The notes below the pieces were generated by a model. The model was not told where the DNA came from, did not search any database, and worked only from the letters and a program-made list of their open reading frames with translations. The position numbers were made by a program, and so were the translations under genes. Positions 1 through 9,044 of a stretch of DNA of 64,000 bases are shown piece after piece (the stretch's first letter is position 1; every line of letters begins with the position of its first letter). The DNA is from CAZJQD01 sp964548165 [NCBI: uncultured bacterium] (GTDB lineage Bacteria > UBA8481), in NCBI GenBank assembly GCA_964548165.1, contig CAZJQD010000015.1:11501-75500 (forward strand), read 5' to 3'.

Positions 1-405
1 CAGGACGATCCGGGCAAGGCCATGGCCCGCGCCTATGACTGCGTGCTCAACGGCACCGAGATCGGGGGCGGTTCCATCCGTATCCATCGTCCCGACGTCC
101 AGAGCCGCGTCTTCGAGCTCCTCGGGATCGGGGAGGAAGAGGCTCGGATCAAGTTCGGCTTCCTCCTGGATGCGCTCGATTTCGGGGCACCGCCGCACGG
201 AGGCATCGCGTTTGGGCTCGATCGGCTTGCCATGATTCTCACCGGATCCAAGTCGATCCGCGACGTCATCGCGTTTCCCAAGACGCAGAACGCCTCGTGT
301 CCCATGACCCAGGCGCCGAGTCCCGTGGCGCTCAGGCAGCTCAAGGAGCTTCACCTGCGTTCGACCGTCCCGGGCCCTGACAAACCCGCGGGCGGCGAGG
401 CGTAG
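1..405 (+). CDS. aspS: Aspartyl-tRNA synthetase, C-terminal part (5' end outside window)
   Basis: The frame is open from base 1 and gives the last ~134 residues of a class II aminoacyl-tRNA synthetase that charges tRNA-Asp in the cytoplasm. Visible are the segment ending in [13 protein letters not shown], the class II motif 3 [10 protein letters not shown] with the ATP-binding arginine, and the family's usual C-terminal stretch with VIAFPKTQ. The internal ATG at 22 is not the true start because homology continues upstream of it. The gene ends 23 bases before the HD-hydrolase gene on the same strand, so the two are probably cotranscribed. Confidence 0.93.
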   Translation, partial: QDDPGKAMARAYDCVLNGTEIGGGSIRIHRPDVQSRVFELLGIGEEEARIKFGFLLDALDFGAPPHGGIAFGLDRLAMILTGSKSIRDVIAFPKTQNASCPMTQAPSPVALRQLKELHLRSTVPGPDKPAGGEA

Positions 406-428
406 AGCCCTTTCCCGGGCCTCAACCC

Positions 429-2579
429 GTGCGCCTCTTCTCGTGGCTTCGCCGCGGTTCTGGATCCGATCGCGGCGTGGACCTCGGCGCGACACCGATG
501 CGCACGCGGCGCTGGGAGCGTCACCTCGTGGTCGCCCTGCTCCTGGCCGCCGTCTCCATCATGCTCTCCCAGCGCGTCCTGGAAAGGCCGGCCGAGCCCG
601 TGGTCGGCCAGGTGCTGGAGGTCGATCTCTACGCGCCGCGCGGCTTCATCTACCGCGATTGGATCGCCGCCGACGAGGCGGTGCGCGCCGAGTTCTCCCG
701 GCTGCCCCAGCCGTACTCGTACGACGCCACGGGGTTCGAGGAGGGCGTGCGCAGGCTCAGGGCCTATTTCGAGGCGGACGGCGAGGACTCCCGGAATCCT
801 GAGCTGGTCATCGCCCAGCCCGCGCGCCGGCAGAAGGCGTGGCGCCAGATCGAGGGCCTCATTGCGCGGGCGCGCGGCGAGGGTCTCCTCGACAAGTCCT
901 TCGCGCGCGACGAGACGCTCTCGCTCCTGGACAAGGAAGGTCGACAGCGCACGGTGCGTTCGCAGGCGCTCCTCCAGCCGGGCGCGTGGGAGCGCCACCT
1001 GGAGGGGCTCAGCGAGGATGAGGCCGCTCGCGTGGCCGGCCTCCTCGACCGCCACTTCATCCCGACGATCCGCTTTGACGAAGTGAGGGCCCAGCGGCTC
1101 TACGCGGAGATCGCGCGCCGCATTCCACCGGCCGATGTCGCGTTCCCGTCCGAGCGTCCGATCATTGCCGCGGGCCAGGAACTGAACGAGCGCCACGTGG
1201 ACATCATTCGCCAGCTCAACCTCTTCCTCGCCCGCCGCAACACGCTCACCACGGCCGCCCTTGTCCTCTTTCTCGTCCTCGTGCTCGTCCTCGGCTTCCT
1301 CTTCCTCAAGTACCAGCTGCCGGGCATCTATGACCGCCTGCGCGACGTGGCCGCCATCTCGTTCGCGTTCGGATCCGTGCTCCTTGTCTGTCTCATCAGC
1401 GAGCTCATCATCGCCCGGCTCAGCATCGGCACGATGACCCTCTCCTACGCCGCCCTGCCCGTCGCCACGTGCGCCGTCCTCCTGGCGCTCATCTACGACG
1501 CCCGCGTCGCGCTCATCTTTCCCGTCCTGCTCTGCGTGGTCGTCTCCGTCGCCATCGCCCCCCGCTCGGGCCTCCTGGTGGTGCATCTCTTCGGGTCCCT
1601 GGCGGCGCTTCTCTCTGCGCCCGCCTCAAGGCGTCGCTCCGACCTCCTACGCACGGGCCTCATCATCTCCGTCACGCAGGCGGTCACGGTCGTCCTGCTG
1701 GGCGTGTTGAGTGGTGAGCCGTTCCCCGCGCTCCAGTCCGACCTGCTCTCCGCGGTCATCTCGGGCATCTTCGCCGCCATCGTCGCCCAGGTGCTCCTCC
1801 TGCCGCTGGAGGCAATTTCCCACCGCGTCTCCGCCTTCACGCTCCTCGAGCTTGCCGACCTCAACCAACCGCTCCTCGCCGCCCTCCTCCGGCAGGCCCC
1901 AGGCACGTTCCAGCACTCCCAGCACGTCGCGCTACTCGTGCAGTCTGCGGCGGAGGCCGTGCACGCGAACTCGCTCCTCGCGCGCGTTGGCGCCTATTAC
2001 CACGACATCGGGAAGATGGAGAAGCCCGAGTATTTCACCGAGAACCAGGGGATGGGGGCCACCGCGGGCCGCAACCCCCACGACACGCTCTCGCCCTCCC
2101 TCTCCGCCTCCGTCATCCGCGCGCACGTCTCCGACGGCATACGCCTGGCGGAGAAGGAGCGCCTCCCGGAGCCCGTCATCGATTTCATCTCCCAGCACCA
2201 TGGCACCGCCGTCATGGGGGTCTTCTACCACCGCGCGCTGGAGCGGGCGGGGGAGGATGACGAGATCAACCGGGCCGACTTCGCGTATCCTGGTCCACGG
2301 CCGCAGACGATCGAGACCGGGATCCTGATGCTGGCCGATGCCGCCGAGGCCGCGACGCGATCGCTGGCCCAGCCGACGGCGGCGCGGATCGAGCGGACCG
2401 TCCAGCGCGTCATCGCGGACATCTTCGAGAGCGGCGAACTGGACGAGTGCGAGCTCACGCTCAAGGACCTCAATACGATCGCGGGCCAGTTCACGCGCGT
2501 GCTCTGCGGCATCTACCACAGCCGGCGCGTGGAGTATCCGGACGCCAGCGATATCGCCGAGGCCCAGCGGCGGCGATGA
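429..2579 (+). CDS. pgpH: 7TM-HD phosphohydrolase (PgpH-type cyclic dinucleotide phosphodiesterase)
   Basis: This 716-residue membrane protein starts with GTG. It has one N-terminal membrane segment (about residues 33-50), an extracytoplasmic domain to about residue 280, a block of about seven hydrophobic segments (about 280-480) and a C-terminal HD domain. The HD pair is at residues 525-526 within YYHDIGK, with a further histidine motif in SQHHGT. This is the 7TMR-HDED / 7TM / HD architecture of PgpH, which in Firmicutes degrades c-di-AMP. The nucleotide used here is not shown by the sequence. Its stop overlaps the start of ybeY (ATGA), the pgpH-ybeY order common in many bacteria, which implies translational coupling with RNA maturation genes. 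Confidence 0.88.
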   Translation: MRLFSWLRRGSGSDRGVDLGATPMRTRRWERHLVVALLLAAVSIMLSQRVLERPAEPVVGQVLEVDLYAPRGFIYRDWIAADEAVRAEFSRLPQPYSYDATGFEEGVRRLRAYFEADGEDSRNPELVIAQPARRQKAWRQIEGLIARARGEGLLDKSFARDETLSLLDKEGRQRTVRSQALLQPGAWERHLEGLSEDEAARVAGLLDRHFIPTIRFDEVRAQRLYAEIARRIPPADVAFPSERPIIAAGQELNERHVDIIRQLNLFLARRNTLTTAALVLFLVLVLVLGFLFLKYQLPGIYDRLRDVAAISFAFGSVLLVCLISELIIARLSIGTMTLSYAALPVATCAVLLALIYDARVALIFPVLLCVVVSVAIAPRSGLLVVHLFGSLAALLSAPASRRRSDLLRTGLIISVTQAVTVVLLGVLSGEPFPALQSDLLSAVISGIFAAIVAQVLLLPLEAISHRVSAFTLLELADLNQPLLAALLRQAPGTFQHSQHVALLVQSAAEAVHANSLLARVGAYYHDIGKMEKPEYFTENQGMGATAGRNPHDTLSPSLSASVIRAHVSDGIRLAEKERLPEPVIDFISQHHGTAVMGVFYHRALERAGEDDEINRADFAYPGPRPQTIETGILMLADAAEAATRSLAQPTAARIERTVQRVIADIFESGELDECELTLKDLNTIAGQFTRVLCGIYHSRRVEYPDASDIAEAQRRR

Positions 2580-3094
2580 CGGCGTCGAAGACCGCGTCGA
2601 GGACGCCGCCGAGGACGGCGTCGAAGCGGTCCCGGGGCCGCGGCGGCGAACCGCGGGCGAAGGCAGCGCGCCCGCGCTTGACCGTTCCCCTGGTCGTTCA
2701 GGCGGCGCCGGGAGTCACGATCCCCCCGTCGACACGACGCGCCCTCGTGGCCTGTCTCCCCGGCGTCGCCGCCGTCTGGCGCCGACCGCCGGAATCTTCC
2801 GAGCTGATCGTCCGCTACGTGAATGACGCCTCCATTCGCCGCCTGAACCAGCGGTTCAAGGGGCGCGACTATGCCACCGATGTCCTCGCGTTCGTCACCG
2901 GTGACGTCACCGTCTCCGTCACCACGGCGCGCCGGCAGGCCCGGGAAGAGGGCCATTCGCTCCGGCGCGAGCTCGTGCACCTCGCCGTCCACGGGCTCCT
3001 TCATCTCGGCGGCTGGAACGACGCCACGCCCCGCCAGAGAGCGCGCATGGAGAAGACCACGATTGCCATCCTTGAGGCGGCCGCCGTCCAGTAG
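2576..3094 (+). CDS. ybeY: Endoribonuclease YbeY (16S rRNA maturation)
   Basis: A 172-residue protein whose ATG at 2576 overlaps the stop of the preceding HD gene (ATGA). YbeY is a single-strand endoribonuclease needed for 16S rRNA 3'-end processing and ribosome quality control. The family signatures DYATDVLAF and the metal-binding region AVHGLLHLGGWND are present. The first ~35 residues are a basic Thr/Ser/Arg-rich extension not typical of the family. The third zinc ligand, usually His in HxxxHxxGYDH, is Asp here; the first two histidines are kept. The fold is clear from neighbours and motifs, although the altered ligand could change metal affinity. Confidence 0.88.
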   Translation: MTASKTASRTPPRTASKRSRGRGGEPRAKAARPRLTVPLVVQAAPGVTIPPSTRRALVACLPGVAAVWRRPPESSELIVRYVNDASIRRLNQRFKGRDYATDVLAFVTGDVTVSVTTARRQAREEGHSLRRELVHLAVHGLLHLGGWNDATPRQRARMEKTTIAILEAAAVQ

Positions 3095-3117
3095 TCGCTA
3101 AGTGACGAAAACTCAGT

Positions 3118-3141
3118 TCCGCATTTCCGCAGTCTGACACC
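3118..3141. repeat. Single arm of a dispersed palindromic repeat
   Basis: This 24-base sequence matches the right arm of the element at 7975-8097 at 22 of 24 positions. It lies in the 72-base gap between ybeY and the next gene. No partner arm is visible nearby, so it is a half-element or remnant. Confidence 0.6.
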
Positions 3142-3166
3142 GCCGCCTGTGGTATCCTGACCTCCA

Positions 3167-4150
3167 ATGTTTGCATCCTTGGGCATCCTGGCCGTCATCC
3201 TCGGCCTTTACGTGGTCTCGGCCTTCATGTCGGGGTCGGAGGCCTCGCTCTTCTCCTTGAAGCCGCACCAATTGGAGCATCTCGGCGCGGTCCGCGCGCG
3301 TACCGAATCCATGCTCCGCAAGCCCCGCCACCTCCTGATCGTGATCCTCTGCGCTAACCTGGCGGTCAACACGATGGCCGCATCCCTGGCCGAGCGGCTC
3401 GCTCACGATCTCTTCGGGACCTGGGGCATCCCCGTGGCCATCGCGTTGGCCGGCCTATGCGTCCTCATCTTCGGCGAGGTCGTGCCGCAGACCTTTGCCA
3501 TGAGTCACAACGTGTCGTTTGCCCGATTCGCGTCGCCTCTCATCTCGATCCTGTACACGGTGTCTCAGCCCATCGTCATGATCCTCTATCCCCTGACGCG
3601 ACTCCTCACGAGGCGGCTGGAGGGGAGCCCGGCGGAGCAGTTGACCGAGGAGGACATCACGGCGCTCGTGGTGGACGGGGAGAAGAAGGGCGCCCTCGAC
3701 CAGGTGGAGCGCCGCTGGATCCACTCCATCTTCATGCTCGACAAGCGCAAGGCCATCGACCTGATGATCCCCCGGGAGCGCATCTTCGCCCTCCCCAAGG
3801 ACGTCGACTTCGCCACCGCGCTCGAGGCGATCCGGACGACGCACTACTCCCGGATCCCCCTGTATGCGGGATCGATCGACACCGTCATCGGGGTCCTTTA
3901 TGCCAAGGACATGCTGGCCGCCCACGCGCGCGGCCAGGAGGTCAAGCCGGTCCGCATCGCGCGCGAGCCCCTGGTCGTGCCGCGATGGCGCCGCTGTGAC
4001 TACCTCCTCAACGAGCTTCGCGCCCGCAAGACGCACCTGGCGATCGTCGTCGACGAGTTCGGGGCGACCGTCGGCATCCTCACGCTGGAGAACATCCTCG
4101 AGGCCATCGTCGGGCGGATCCGCGACGAGCGGCGGGAGGGGCGCAAGTGA
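3167..4150 (+). CDS. CNNM/CorC-family transport protein, short form (DUF21-CBS)
   Basis: A 327-residue inner-membrane protein of the hemolysin C / CorC / CNNM group, linked to Mg2+ and Co2+ transport or efflux. The N-terminal DUF21 region has three or four membrane segments (about residues 1-155). A pair of CBS domains follows (about 195-320), with the conserved end AIVVDEFGATVGILTLEN. The C-terminal CorC_HlyC domain found in the next gene is missing. The ATG at 3167 follows a repeat-containing gap. The stop overlaps the GTG of the next paralogue (GTGA), so the two probably form a pair or hetero-oligomer. The transported ion cannot be read from sequence. Confidence 0.85.
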   Translation: MFASLGILAVILGLYVVSAFMSGSEASLFSLKPHQLEHLGAVRARTESMLRKPRHLLIVILCANLAVNTMAASLAERLAHDLFGTWGIPVAIALAGLCVLIFGEVVPQTFAMSHNVSFARFASPLISILYTVSQPIVMILYPLTRLLTRRLEGSPAEQLTEEDITALVVDGEKKGALDQVERRWIHSIFMLDKRKAIDLMIPRERIFALPKDVDFATALEAIRTTHYSRIPLYAGSIDTVIGVLYAKDMLAAHARGQEVKPVRIAREPLVVPRWRRCDYLLNELRARKTHLAIVVDEFGATVGILTLENILEAIVGRIRDERREGRK

Positions 4151-5448
4151 TCGGGACGCCGGAGGGGATGCCCGCGTGGTTTCTCTGGGGTGGACCGGTC
4201 TTCATCGTCGTCATGATCGGAGCCGTTGGTTTCTTCGCAGGGGTCGAGACAGGGCTTTTCTCGATCTCCGTCGCCCGGATCCGCCGGCTCTCCGGGAAGG
4301 GTGATCGCCGCGCCCAGATCATCGAGAAACTCCTGGAGCGGCCGGCCTACTTCATCGGCACGGCCCTCATCGGCATTAACCTCGCCCATGTCTCCCTGGC
4401 CGTGATCTCGTCCTACTACATCGGGTTCTGGATCGAGAACGCGAAGTGGGCGGCGATGATCAACACGCTTGCCGTGACGCCGCTGGTCCTCTTCTTCGGC
4501 GAGGTCCTGCCGAAGTCCGTCTTCCGGCTCCGGCCGAACACCATGACGCTCATCTTCGCGCGGCCTTTCCTCTGGTGTTACCGGGTTCTCAAGCCGTTTA
4601 CGAGCATCATCCTGGCGGTGGCAAAGCGGCTGCTTCCCGGAGGGCTCGGCCACGAGTTTGATGCTCAGCGGCACCGCGAGGAGATCCTGGGGCTCGTGCG
4701 CGCCGGCGAGAAGTCGGGCGTCGTGGAGGACGACGAGAAGCAGATGATCGAGTCCGTGCTGGAGCTGGGGGAGATCACGGTCCGCGAGGTGATGGTGCCC
4801 CGCGTCGCCATGGCGGCGATACCCATCCGGATGGCGTATCGCGAGATGCTGGAGCGTACAACGACGGAGGGCTACACGCGGTACCCGGTCTACGACGAGA
4901 CCCCCGATCGCGTTCTGGGCATCCTCCATGTCGCCGATCTGCTCGACCGCGCCGGCGTGGACGCCGCGAAGCTGCGTCCCCCCATCTTCATCCCCGAGAC
5001 CGCGAAGGTCGACGATGCCCTGGAGCAGCTGCGCGCCGCGGGACTCCACATGGCCATCGTCGTGGACGAGTACGGCGGCACGGCCGGGCTCGTGACGATC
5101 GAGGACCTCCTCGAGGAGATGGTTGGCGAGATCGACGACGAGCACGACGACTCGCATTCGCTCGTCGTCAAGCTGGGCGAGGGCGCCTGGTCCGTCGACG
5201 CCCGCGCCGACATCGATGAGCTCGAGGAGATGACCGGGGTTCGGCTCCAGTGCGAGGACAACGATATCGAGACCGTTGGCGGCTACGTGCTGGAACAGCT
5301 GGGCCGAATCCCGAAGGCGGGCGAGGAAGTGCCTTCGGAGAGCGTCCTCCTGCGCGTCACCGCCGCCGACGACCGGCGCGTCCTCCGCGTCGAGATCACG
5401 AACTTGCCGACCGTGGCCAGCGGCGGCCCGGACAACGGGGAGGCCTGA
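4147..5448 (+). CDS. CNNM/CorC-family transport protein, long form (DUF21-CBS-CorC_HlyC)
   Basis: A 433-residue paralogue of the preceding gene, starting at a GTG that overlaps its stop. It has the DUF21 membrane domain (about residues 10-180), two CBS domains (about 205-335, including [18 protein letters not shown]) and the C-terminal CorC_HlyC domain (about 345-425) that the upstream paralogue lacks. The family is associated with divalent cation handling; no direct substrate evidence is visible. Six bases separate its stop from rnr. Placement between ybeY and rnr resembles the frequent ybeY-corC linkage in bacteria. Confidence 0.88.
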   Translation: MIGTPEGMPAWFLWGGPVFIVVMIGAVGFFAGVETGLFSISVARIRRLSGKGDRRAQIIEKLLERPAYFIGTALIGINLAHVSLAVISSYYIGFWIENAKWAAMINTLAVTPLVLFFGEVLPKSVFRLRPNTMTLIFARPFLWCYRVLKPFTSIILAVAKRLLPGGLGHEFDAQRHREEILGLVRAGEKSGVVEDDEKQMIESVLELGEITVREVMVPRVAMAAIPIRMAYREMLERTTTEGYTRYPVYDETPDRVLGILHVADLLDRAGVDAAKLRPPIFIPETAKVDDALEQLRAAGLHMAIVVDEYGGTAGLVTIEDLLEEMVGEIDDEHDDSHSLVVKLGEGAWSVDARADIDELEEMTGVRLQCEDNDIETVGGYVLEQLGRIPKAGEEVPSESVLLRVTAADDRRVLRVEITNLPTVASGGPDNGEA

Positions 5449-5454
5449 GCGGTC

Positions 5455-7527
5455 ATGGCGAAGAGGGACGAGAGAGGACCGCTCTATCGGGGTCGACTGG
5501 GTCTTAAGCGCGGCATCGGCTGGGTCACGATCGAGATCGACGGCGCGACCGAGGATGTGCGGGTGGCCCGGGAGGATCTCGGCCTCGCGATGGATGGCGA
5601 CAGCGTCATGGTGCGCGTCCTGCACCGCATGGGGCGCCTCACGGCCACGATCGAGGAGGTCGTGGAGCGCGTGCGCCGAACGGTGGTGGGCACCATCGAC
5701 CTGAGAGGGCGGGAGGCCGTCCTCATCTCGGGGCGCGCCACGGAGCCGATCCGGCTCGTGGATCTGCCGCCGGGGAGGCTCTCGCCGAACACCCTCGCGG
5801 TTGCCGAGATCATCGAGCCGCCGACCGCGTACCTGCCCGCGCGCGCCCGCCTGGTCCGCATGATCGGGGAGTCGGGGGATCCCGCCGTGGAACTGGAGGC
5901 CTCGCGCCTGGCCTGGAACGTGCCAAACCCGTTTCCGGCCGCCGTGGAGGCCGCGGCCCGCGAGCTTCCGACAAGGCTCGGTCCCGCCGACCTGGCGGGG
6001 AGAATGGACTTTCGCGAGACGCCCCACTTCACGATCGACCCTCCGGATGCCCGGGATTTCGACGACGCGATCTCGATCGTGCCCGGCACGTCGCAGGGCA
6101 AGGACGGTTGGACGGTCGGCGTTCATATCGCCGACGTCTCCCACTTCGTCCAGGCGCGCGGCATCATCGACGAAGAGGCCTACGCGCGCGCGACGTCGAC
6201 GTACCTCCCCGGCGCTGTCATCCCGATGCTCCCGGAGCGACTCTCCAACGGCGTCTGCTCGCTGGTGGAAGGCGAGGACCGGCTGACGGTCAGCATCGTC
6301 GTCGAGTTCGACGCGCGCCTCCAGCCGCATCGCTACCGGCACGGCCGCTCCGTCATCCGCTCGAAGCGACGGTTCACGTACGACGAGGTCGACGCGATCT
6401 GGGCGGCGGGCGCCGGCGATTTCCACGCCGAGCTCGTCCAGTTGAAGCGCATCGCCGAGAAGCTCTACGCCGCCCGCATGGCCCGCGGCGCCGTCGACTT
6501 TGACCTCCCCGAGCATAAGCCCATCCTCGACCTCGACGGCAAGGTCATCACCGTCAAGCGCATCGAGCGCACCTGGTCGCACCGGCTGATCGAGGAACTG
6601 ATGATCATGGCCAACGAGCACGCGGCCCGAGCCATGCAGGATCGCGGCATCTACCGCGTCCACGAGGCGCCGAGCCCCGAGAAGATGATGCAGTTCCGTC
6701 GCGTCGCCGCCGCGCTTGGCAGGGGCACGCGCACCGGCAGTATCCCGAAGATCCTCTCGACCTTCGCCGACAGCCCGGCGCGCCCCGTCATCGAGCTGTT
6801 GGCGCTACGGACGATGACCGAGGCCCGCTATAGCGGGGACAATATCGGCCATTACGGGCTGGCGTCCGAGGCCTATAGCCATTTCACCTCGCCGATTCGC
6901 CGATACCCGGATCTCCTGGCGCATCGCCTGCTGATGGGCGATCCCGTTGGCTGGGATCTCAAGGCGGCCGCGTCGCACAGCTCGCGCAGGGAGCGCGAGG
7001 CGATGGAGGCCGAGCGCGATGCGCTGCGGATCAAGATGCTGGAGTTTGCCGAGACCAGGCTGGGAGAGCAGGTGAAGGGCATCGTCGACGGCGTGAGCCG
7101 GGACGGGCTCTTCATCATGCTCGAGATTGGACCGCGAGGCATGATCCCCCTGGACGAACTGGGCCGCGAGCAGTTTCACTACGATCGCGACACGCTGACC
7201 CTGACCGGCCGACGAACGCACGTCCGGTGGCAGGTGGGACAGCCGGTCGAGGTCATCATCGCGAGCGTGGACCTGGCCGGACGACAGCTCTACCTGACAC
7301 CCGTGCGCGCCGACCGCGCCGCGTCCAAGGGGTCGAAGGGCGAGATCGCCTCGGAGATGGCCGGCGCCGGGGCACGCGTGCCTGCGGCTCGCACACCCGG
7401 AGAGAAGCGCGCGGTAACCGCGGAGTCGGCCGAGGCGGCAAGGCGCAAGGATCTCGCGCGCGGCGAGGCCAACCGCCGCAAGCTCAAGAAGTTCCTCAAG
7501 ACGCGAAAGAAAGGGAAGCGGCGATGA
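5455..7527 (+). CDS. rnr: Ribonuclease R (3'-5' exoribonuclease)
   Basis: A 690-residue RNase II/R-family hydrolase that degrades structured RNA processively from the 3' end. It has an N-terminal cold-shock-like region, the RNB catalytic domain with the metal-binding Asp cluster in DPPDARDFDDAIS (about residues 197-209), an S1 domain (about 535-620) and a Lys/Arg-rich C-terminal tail. It is shorter than E. coli RNase R (about 813) because the N-terminal helix-turn-helix region is missing. The basic tail favours RNase R over RNase II. The stop overlaps the smpB start (ATGA). RNase R and SmpB act together in trans-translation and mRNA decay, so the coupling makes functional sense. Confidence 0.93.
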   Translation: MAKRDERGPLYRGRLGLKRGIGWVTIEIDGATEDVRVAREDLGLAMDGDSVMVRVLHRMGRLTATIEEVVERVRRTVVGTIDLRGREAVLISGRATEPIRLVDLPPGRLSPNTLAVAEIIEPPTAYLPARARLVRMIGESGDPAVELEASRLAWNVPNPFPAAVEAAARELPTRLGPADLAGRMDFRETPHFTIDPPDARDFDDAISIVPGTSQGKDGWTVGVHIADVSHFVQARGIIDEEAYARATSTYLPGAVIPMLPERLSNGVCSLVEGEDRLTVSIVVEFDARLQPHRYRHGRSVIRSKRRFTYDEVDAIWAAGAGDFHAELVQLKRIAEKLYAARMARGAVDFDLPEHKPILDLDGKVITVKRIERTWSHRLIEELMIMANEHAARAMQDRGIYRVHEAPSPEKMMQFRRVAAALGRGTRTGSIPKILSTFADSPARPVIELLALRTMTEARYSGDNIGHYGLASEAYSHFTSPIRRYPDLLAHRLLMGDPVGWDLKAAASHSSRREREAMEAERDALRIKMLEFAETRLGEQVKGIVDGVSRDGLFIMLEIGPRGMIPLDELGREQFHYDRDTLTLTGRRTHVRWQVGQPVEVIIASVDLAGRQLYLTPVRADRAASKGSKGEIASEMAGAGARVPAARTPGEKRAVTAESAEAARRKDLARGEANRRKLKKFLKTRKKGKRR

Positions 7528-7970
7528 GCCTCCTGGCGGACAACCGGGTAGCGCGCCAGCGCTACTTCATCCTGGAGACATTCGTCGCAGGGATTGCGTT
7601 GAAGGGGACGGAGGTCAAGTCCATTCGCAACGGCCAATGCCAGATGCGCGATGCCTACGTCAAGATGGTCGCCGGCCGCCCCGTGCTCGTGAACTGCCAC
7701 ATCTCTCCCTACTCCCACGGCAACATCGAGAACCACGAGCCTACGCGATCGAGACCCTTGCTCATGAAGAAGTCCGAGATCCGCCGGCTCATCGGCAAGG
7801 TCGAGGAAAAGGGCCTCACGATGGTGCCCCTGAAGATGTTCCTGATGCGCGGTTACATCAAGGTGGAGGTAGCCGTCGCGAAGGGCAAGGAAGAGCGCGA
7901 CAAGCGCGACACGATCAAGAAGCGCGAAGCTGACCGGGAGATCCAAAGAGCCATCCGCGGCCGGGGTTGA
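7524..7970 (+). CDS. smpB: SsrA-binding protein SmpB
   Basis: A 148-residue tmRNA-binding protein that brings alanyl-tmRNA to stalled ribosomes. The ATG at 7524 overlaps the rnr stop. Conserved features include LKGTEVKSIRNGQ near the N-terminus, ISPYSHGN, and the basic C-terminal tail with KRDTIKKREADREI that enters the ribosome's mRNA channel. The length is typical. The partner RNA gene ssrA is in the same window at 48456-48810. This is the last gene of the plus-strand housekeeping operon; a palindromic element begins five bases after the stop. Confidence 0.97.
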   Translation: MSLLADNRVARQRYFILETFVAGIALKGTEVKSIRNGQCQMRDAYVKMVAGRPVLVNCHISPYSHGNIENHEPTRSRPLLMKKSEIRRLIGKVEEKGLTMVPLKMFLMRGYIKVEVAVAKGKEERDKRDTIKKREADREIQRAIRGRG

Positions 7971-7974
7971 CCGT

Positions 7975-8097
7975 GGTGTCAGACTGCGGAATTGCGGATC
8001 TCAGAATATGAGAGTTACAATCATCTCGGAATTAGCTCAGACAAGGGAGCTACGTAACTCCTTCAGAACCAGTTCCGCAAATCCGCAGTCTGACACC
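7975..8097. repeat. MITE/REP-like element with 24-base terminal inverted repeats
   Basis: Left arm 7975-7998 and right arm 8074-8097 are inverted repeats with one mismatch in 24, beginning GGTGTCAGACTGCGGA. About 75 bases of lower-GC sequence lie between them and no reading frame is evident. It sits between the convergent smpB and PorV-like genes, where the hairpin could also help end transcription. A related arm occurs at 3118-3141. Confidence 0.75.
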
Positions 8098-8105
8098 AGC
8101 GGAGA

Positions 8106-9044
8106 TTAGTAGCTGACAGTCAGTCCTATCCGGTGGGCGTCGCCGATGGATGCAAAGGGGACCCAGGCGTAATCCAGGGCCATGACCTTGTAGCGGAAGC
8201 CAGCGCCCAGCGAGAGGCCGTTGTCGAGGTCGTTACGGGAGTTGTAGCCGGCTCGAAGGGCGAAGGCGGGGATGAGCCTGAGTTCCACTCCCGCGCGATA
8301 GTCCAGCTCCTGGTTCCGGGGGAGGGCCAGCTCGCCGGACAGGCGGAGGTGATCGCGAAAGACGAGGACGCTGGCGCCAGCCGCGAACTCCATCGGCAGG
8401 TCTTCCTTGTCCCGGTCGAAGCGCACCTGAGGCCCGAGGTTGCGCGCGGCGATTCCGAGCTCGTAACGACCCCAGCGGAAGGGGGAGTGAAAGTGCAGGC
8501 CCAGGTCCGCGCCGAATCCCGTGCGCGAGGCATTGTCGATCTGCTCGTGGAAGAACTTCATCGCCACGCCCGCGTTCAGACGGCCGTTCAGGGGGATGCC
8601 CCCGCCGACCGTCACGAGCAGGGCGTCGGCGCCGAACGTGCCGGCGCCGTTCGGGTTGGAGAGCGTGCGTCGCGTGAGGGAGCCGTGGTCGAGGTAATGG
8701 ATCGAACCGGCGAGACGGAGACTGCGGAAGGGCCCCGCGAACGCGATGTAGTTCGAGGTGGCATCGAGCAGGTATTGGTTGTGCTGGAGGAGAATCTCCC
8801 TCTGCTCCATCGTCGCGAGGCCCGCCGGATTGTACGGGAGGACTTCCACGCCGCCGGACCGGGCCACGTAGGCCTCGCCCTGGGCGGCGGCGGCGGCCCC
8901 CGCGTTCAGGCGGAGGAAATCGGCCGTGCTCGATGCCGCATCGCCGCGCTCCGCGACGGCGGGAGCGGGTGAGGCTAGTGCCATGAGGGAGAGGACCACG
9001 GCTGTTGCCAAGGTCGCCTGCGCGCGCTTCAAGGGGGAGCTCAT
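8106..9044 (-). CDS. PorV/PorQ-family outer-membrane beta-barrel protein
   Basis: A 312-residue exported protein with a signal peptide (likely cleavage after AVA, about residue 31). It has the PorV/PorQ (UPF0164-like) N-terminal pattern with FLRLNAGAAAAAQGEAYVA and YNPAGLA, followed by alternating amphipathic strands typical of FadL-like barrels and a terminal aromatic residue. In type IX secretion systems PorV shuttles cargo at the outer membrane; in other phyla the family is uncharacterised. Its start overlaps the stop of the giant protein gene by four bases, so production is coupled to that protein. This suggests it helps secrete or anchor the giant product, which is inference. Confidence 0.82.
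   Translation of the reverse strand: MSSPLKRAQATLATAVVLSLMALASPAPAVAERGDAASSTADFLRLNAGAAAAAQGEAYVARSGGVEVLPYNPAGLATMEQREILLQHNQYLLDATSNYIAFAGPFRSLRLAGSIHYLDHGSLTRRTLSNPNGAGTFGADALLVTVGGGIPLNGRLNAGVAMKFFHEQIDNASRTGFGADLGLHFHSPFRWGRYELGIAARNLGPQVRFDRDKEDLPMEFAAGASVLVFRDHLRLSGELALPRNQELDYRAGVELRLIPAFALRAGYNSRNDLDNGLSLGAGFRYKVMALDYAWVPFASIGDAHRIGLTVSY

Noticed and set aside
4000-6663. Long minus-strand open frame (887 codons) across the CNNM and rnr genes
   Set aside because: It lies opposite well-supported genes, has the His/Asp/Arg-rich composition of high-GC antisense shadows and no recognisable domain.
8106-9044. A complete type IX secretion locus
   Set aside because: Only the PorV-like gene and a sorting-like domain are present; no core type IX genes are in the window.
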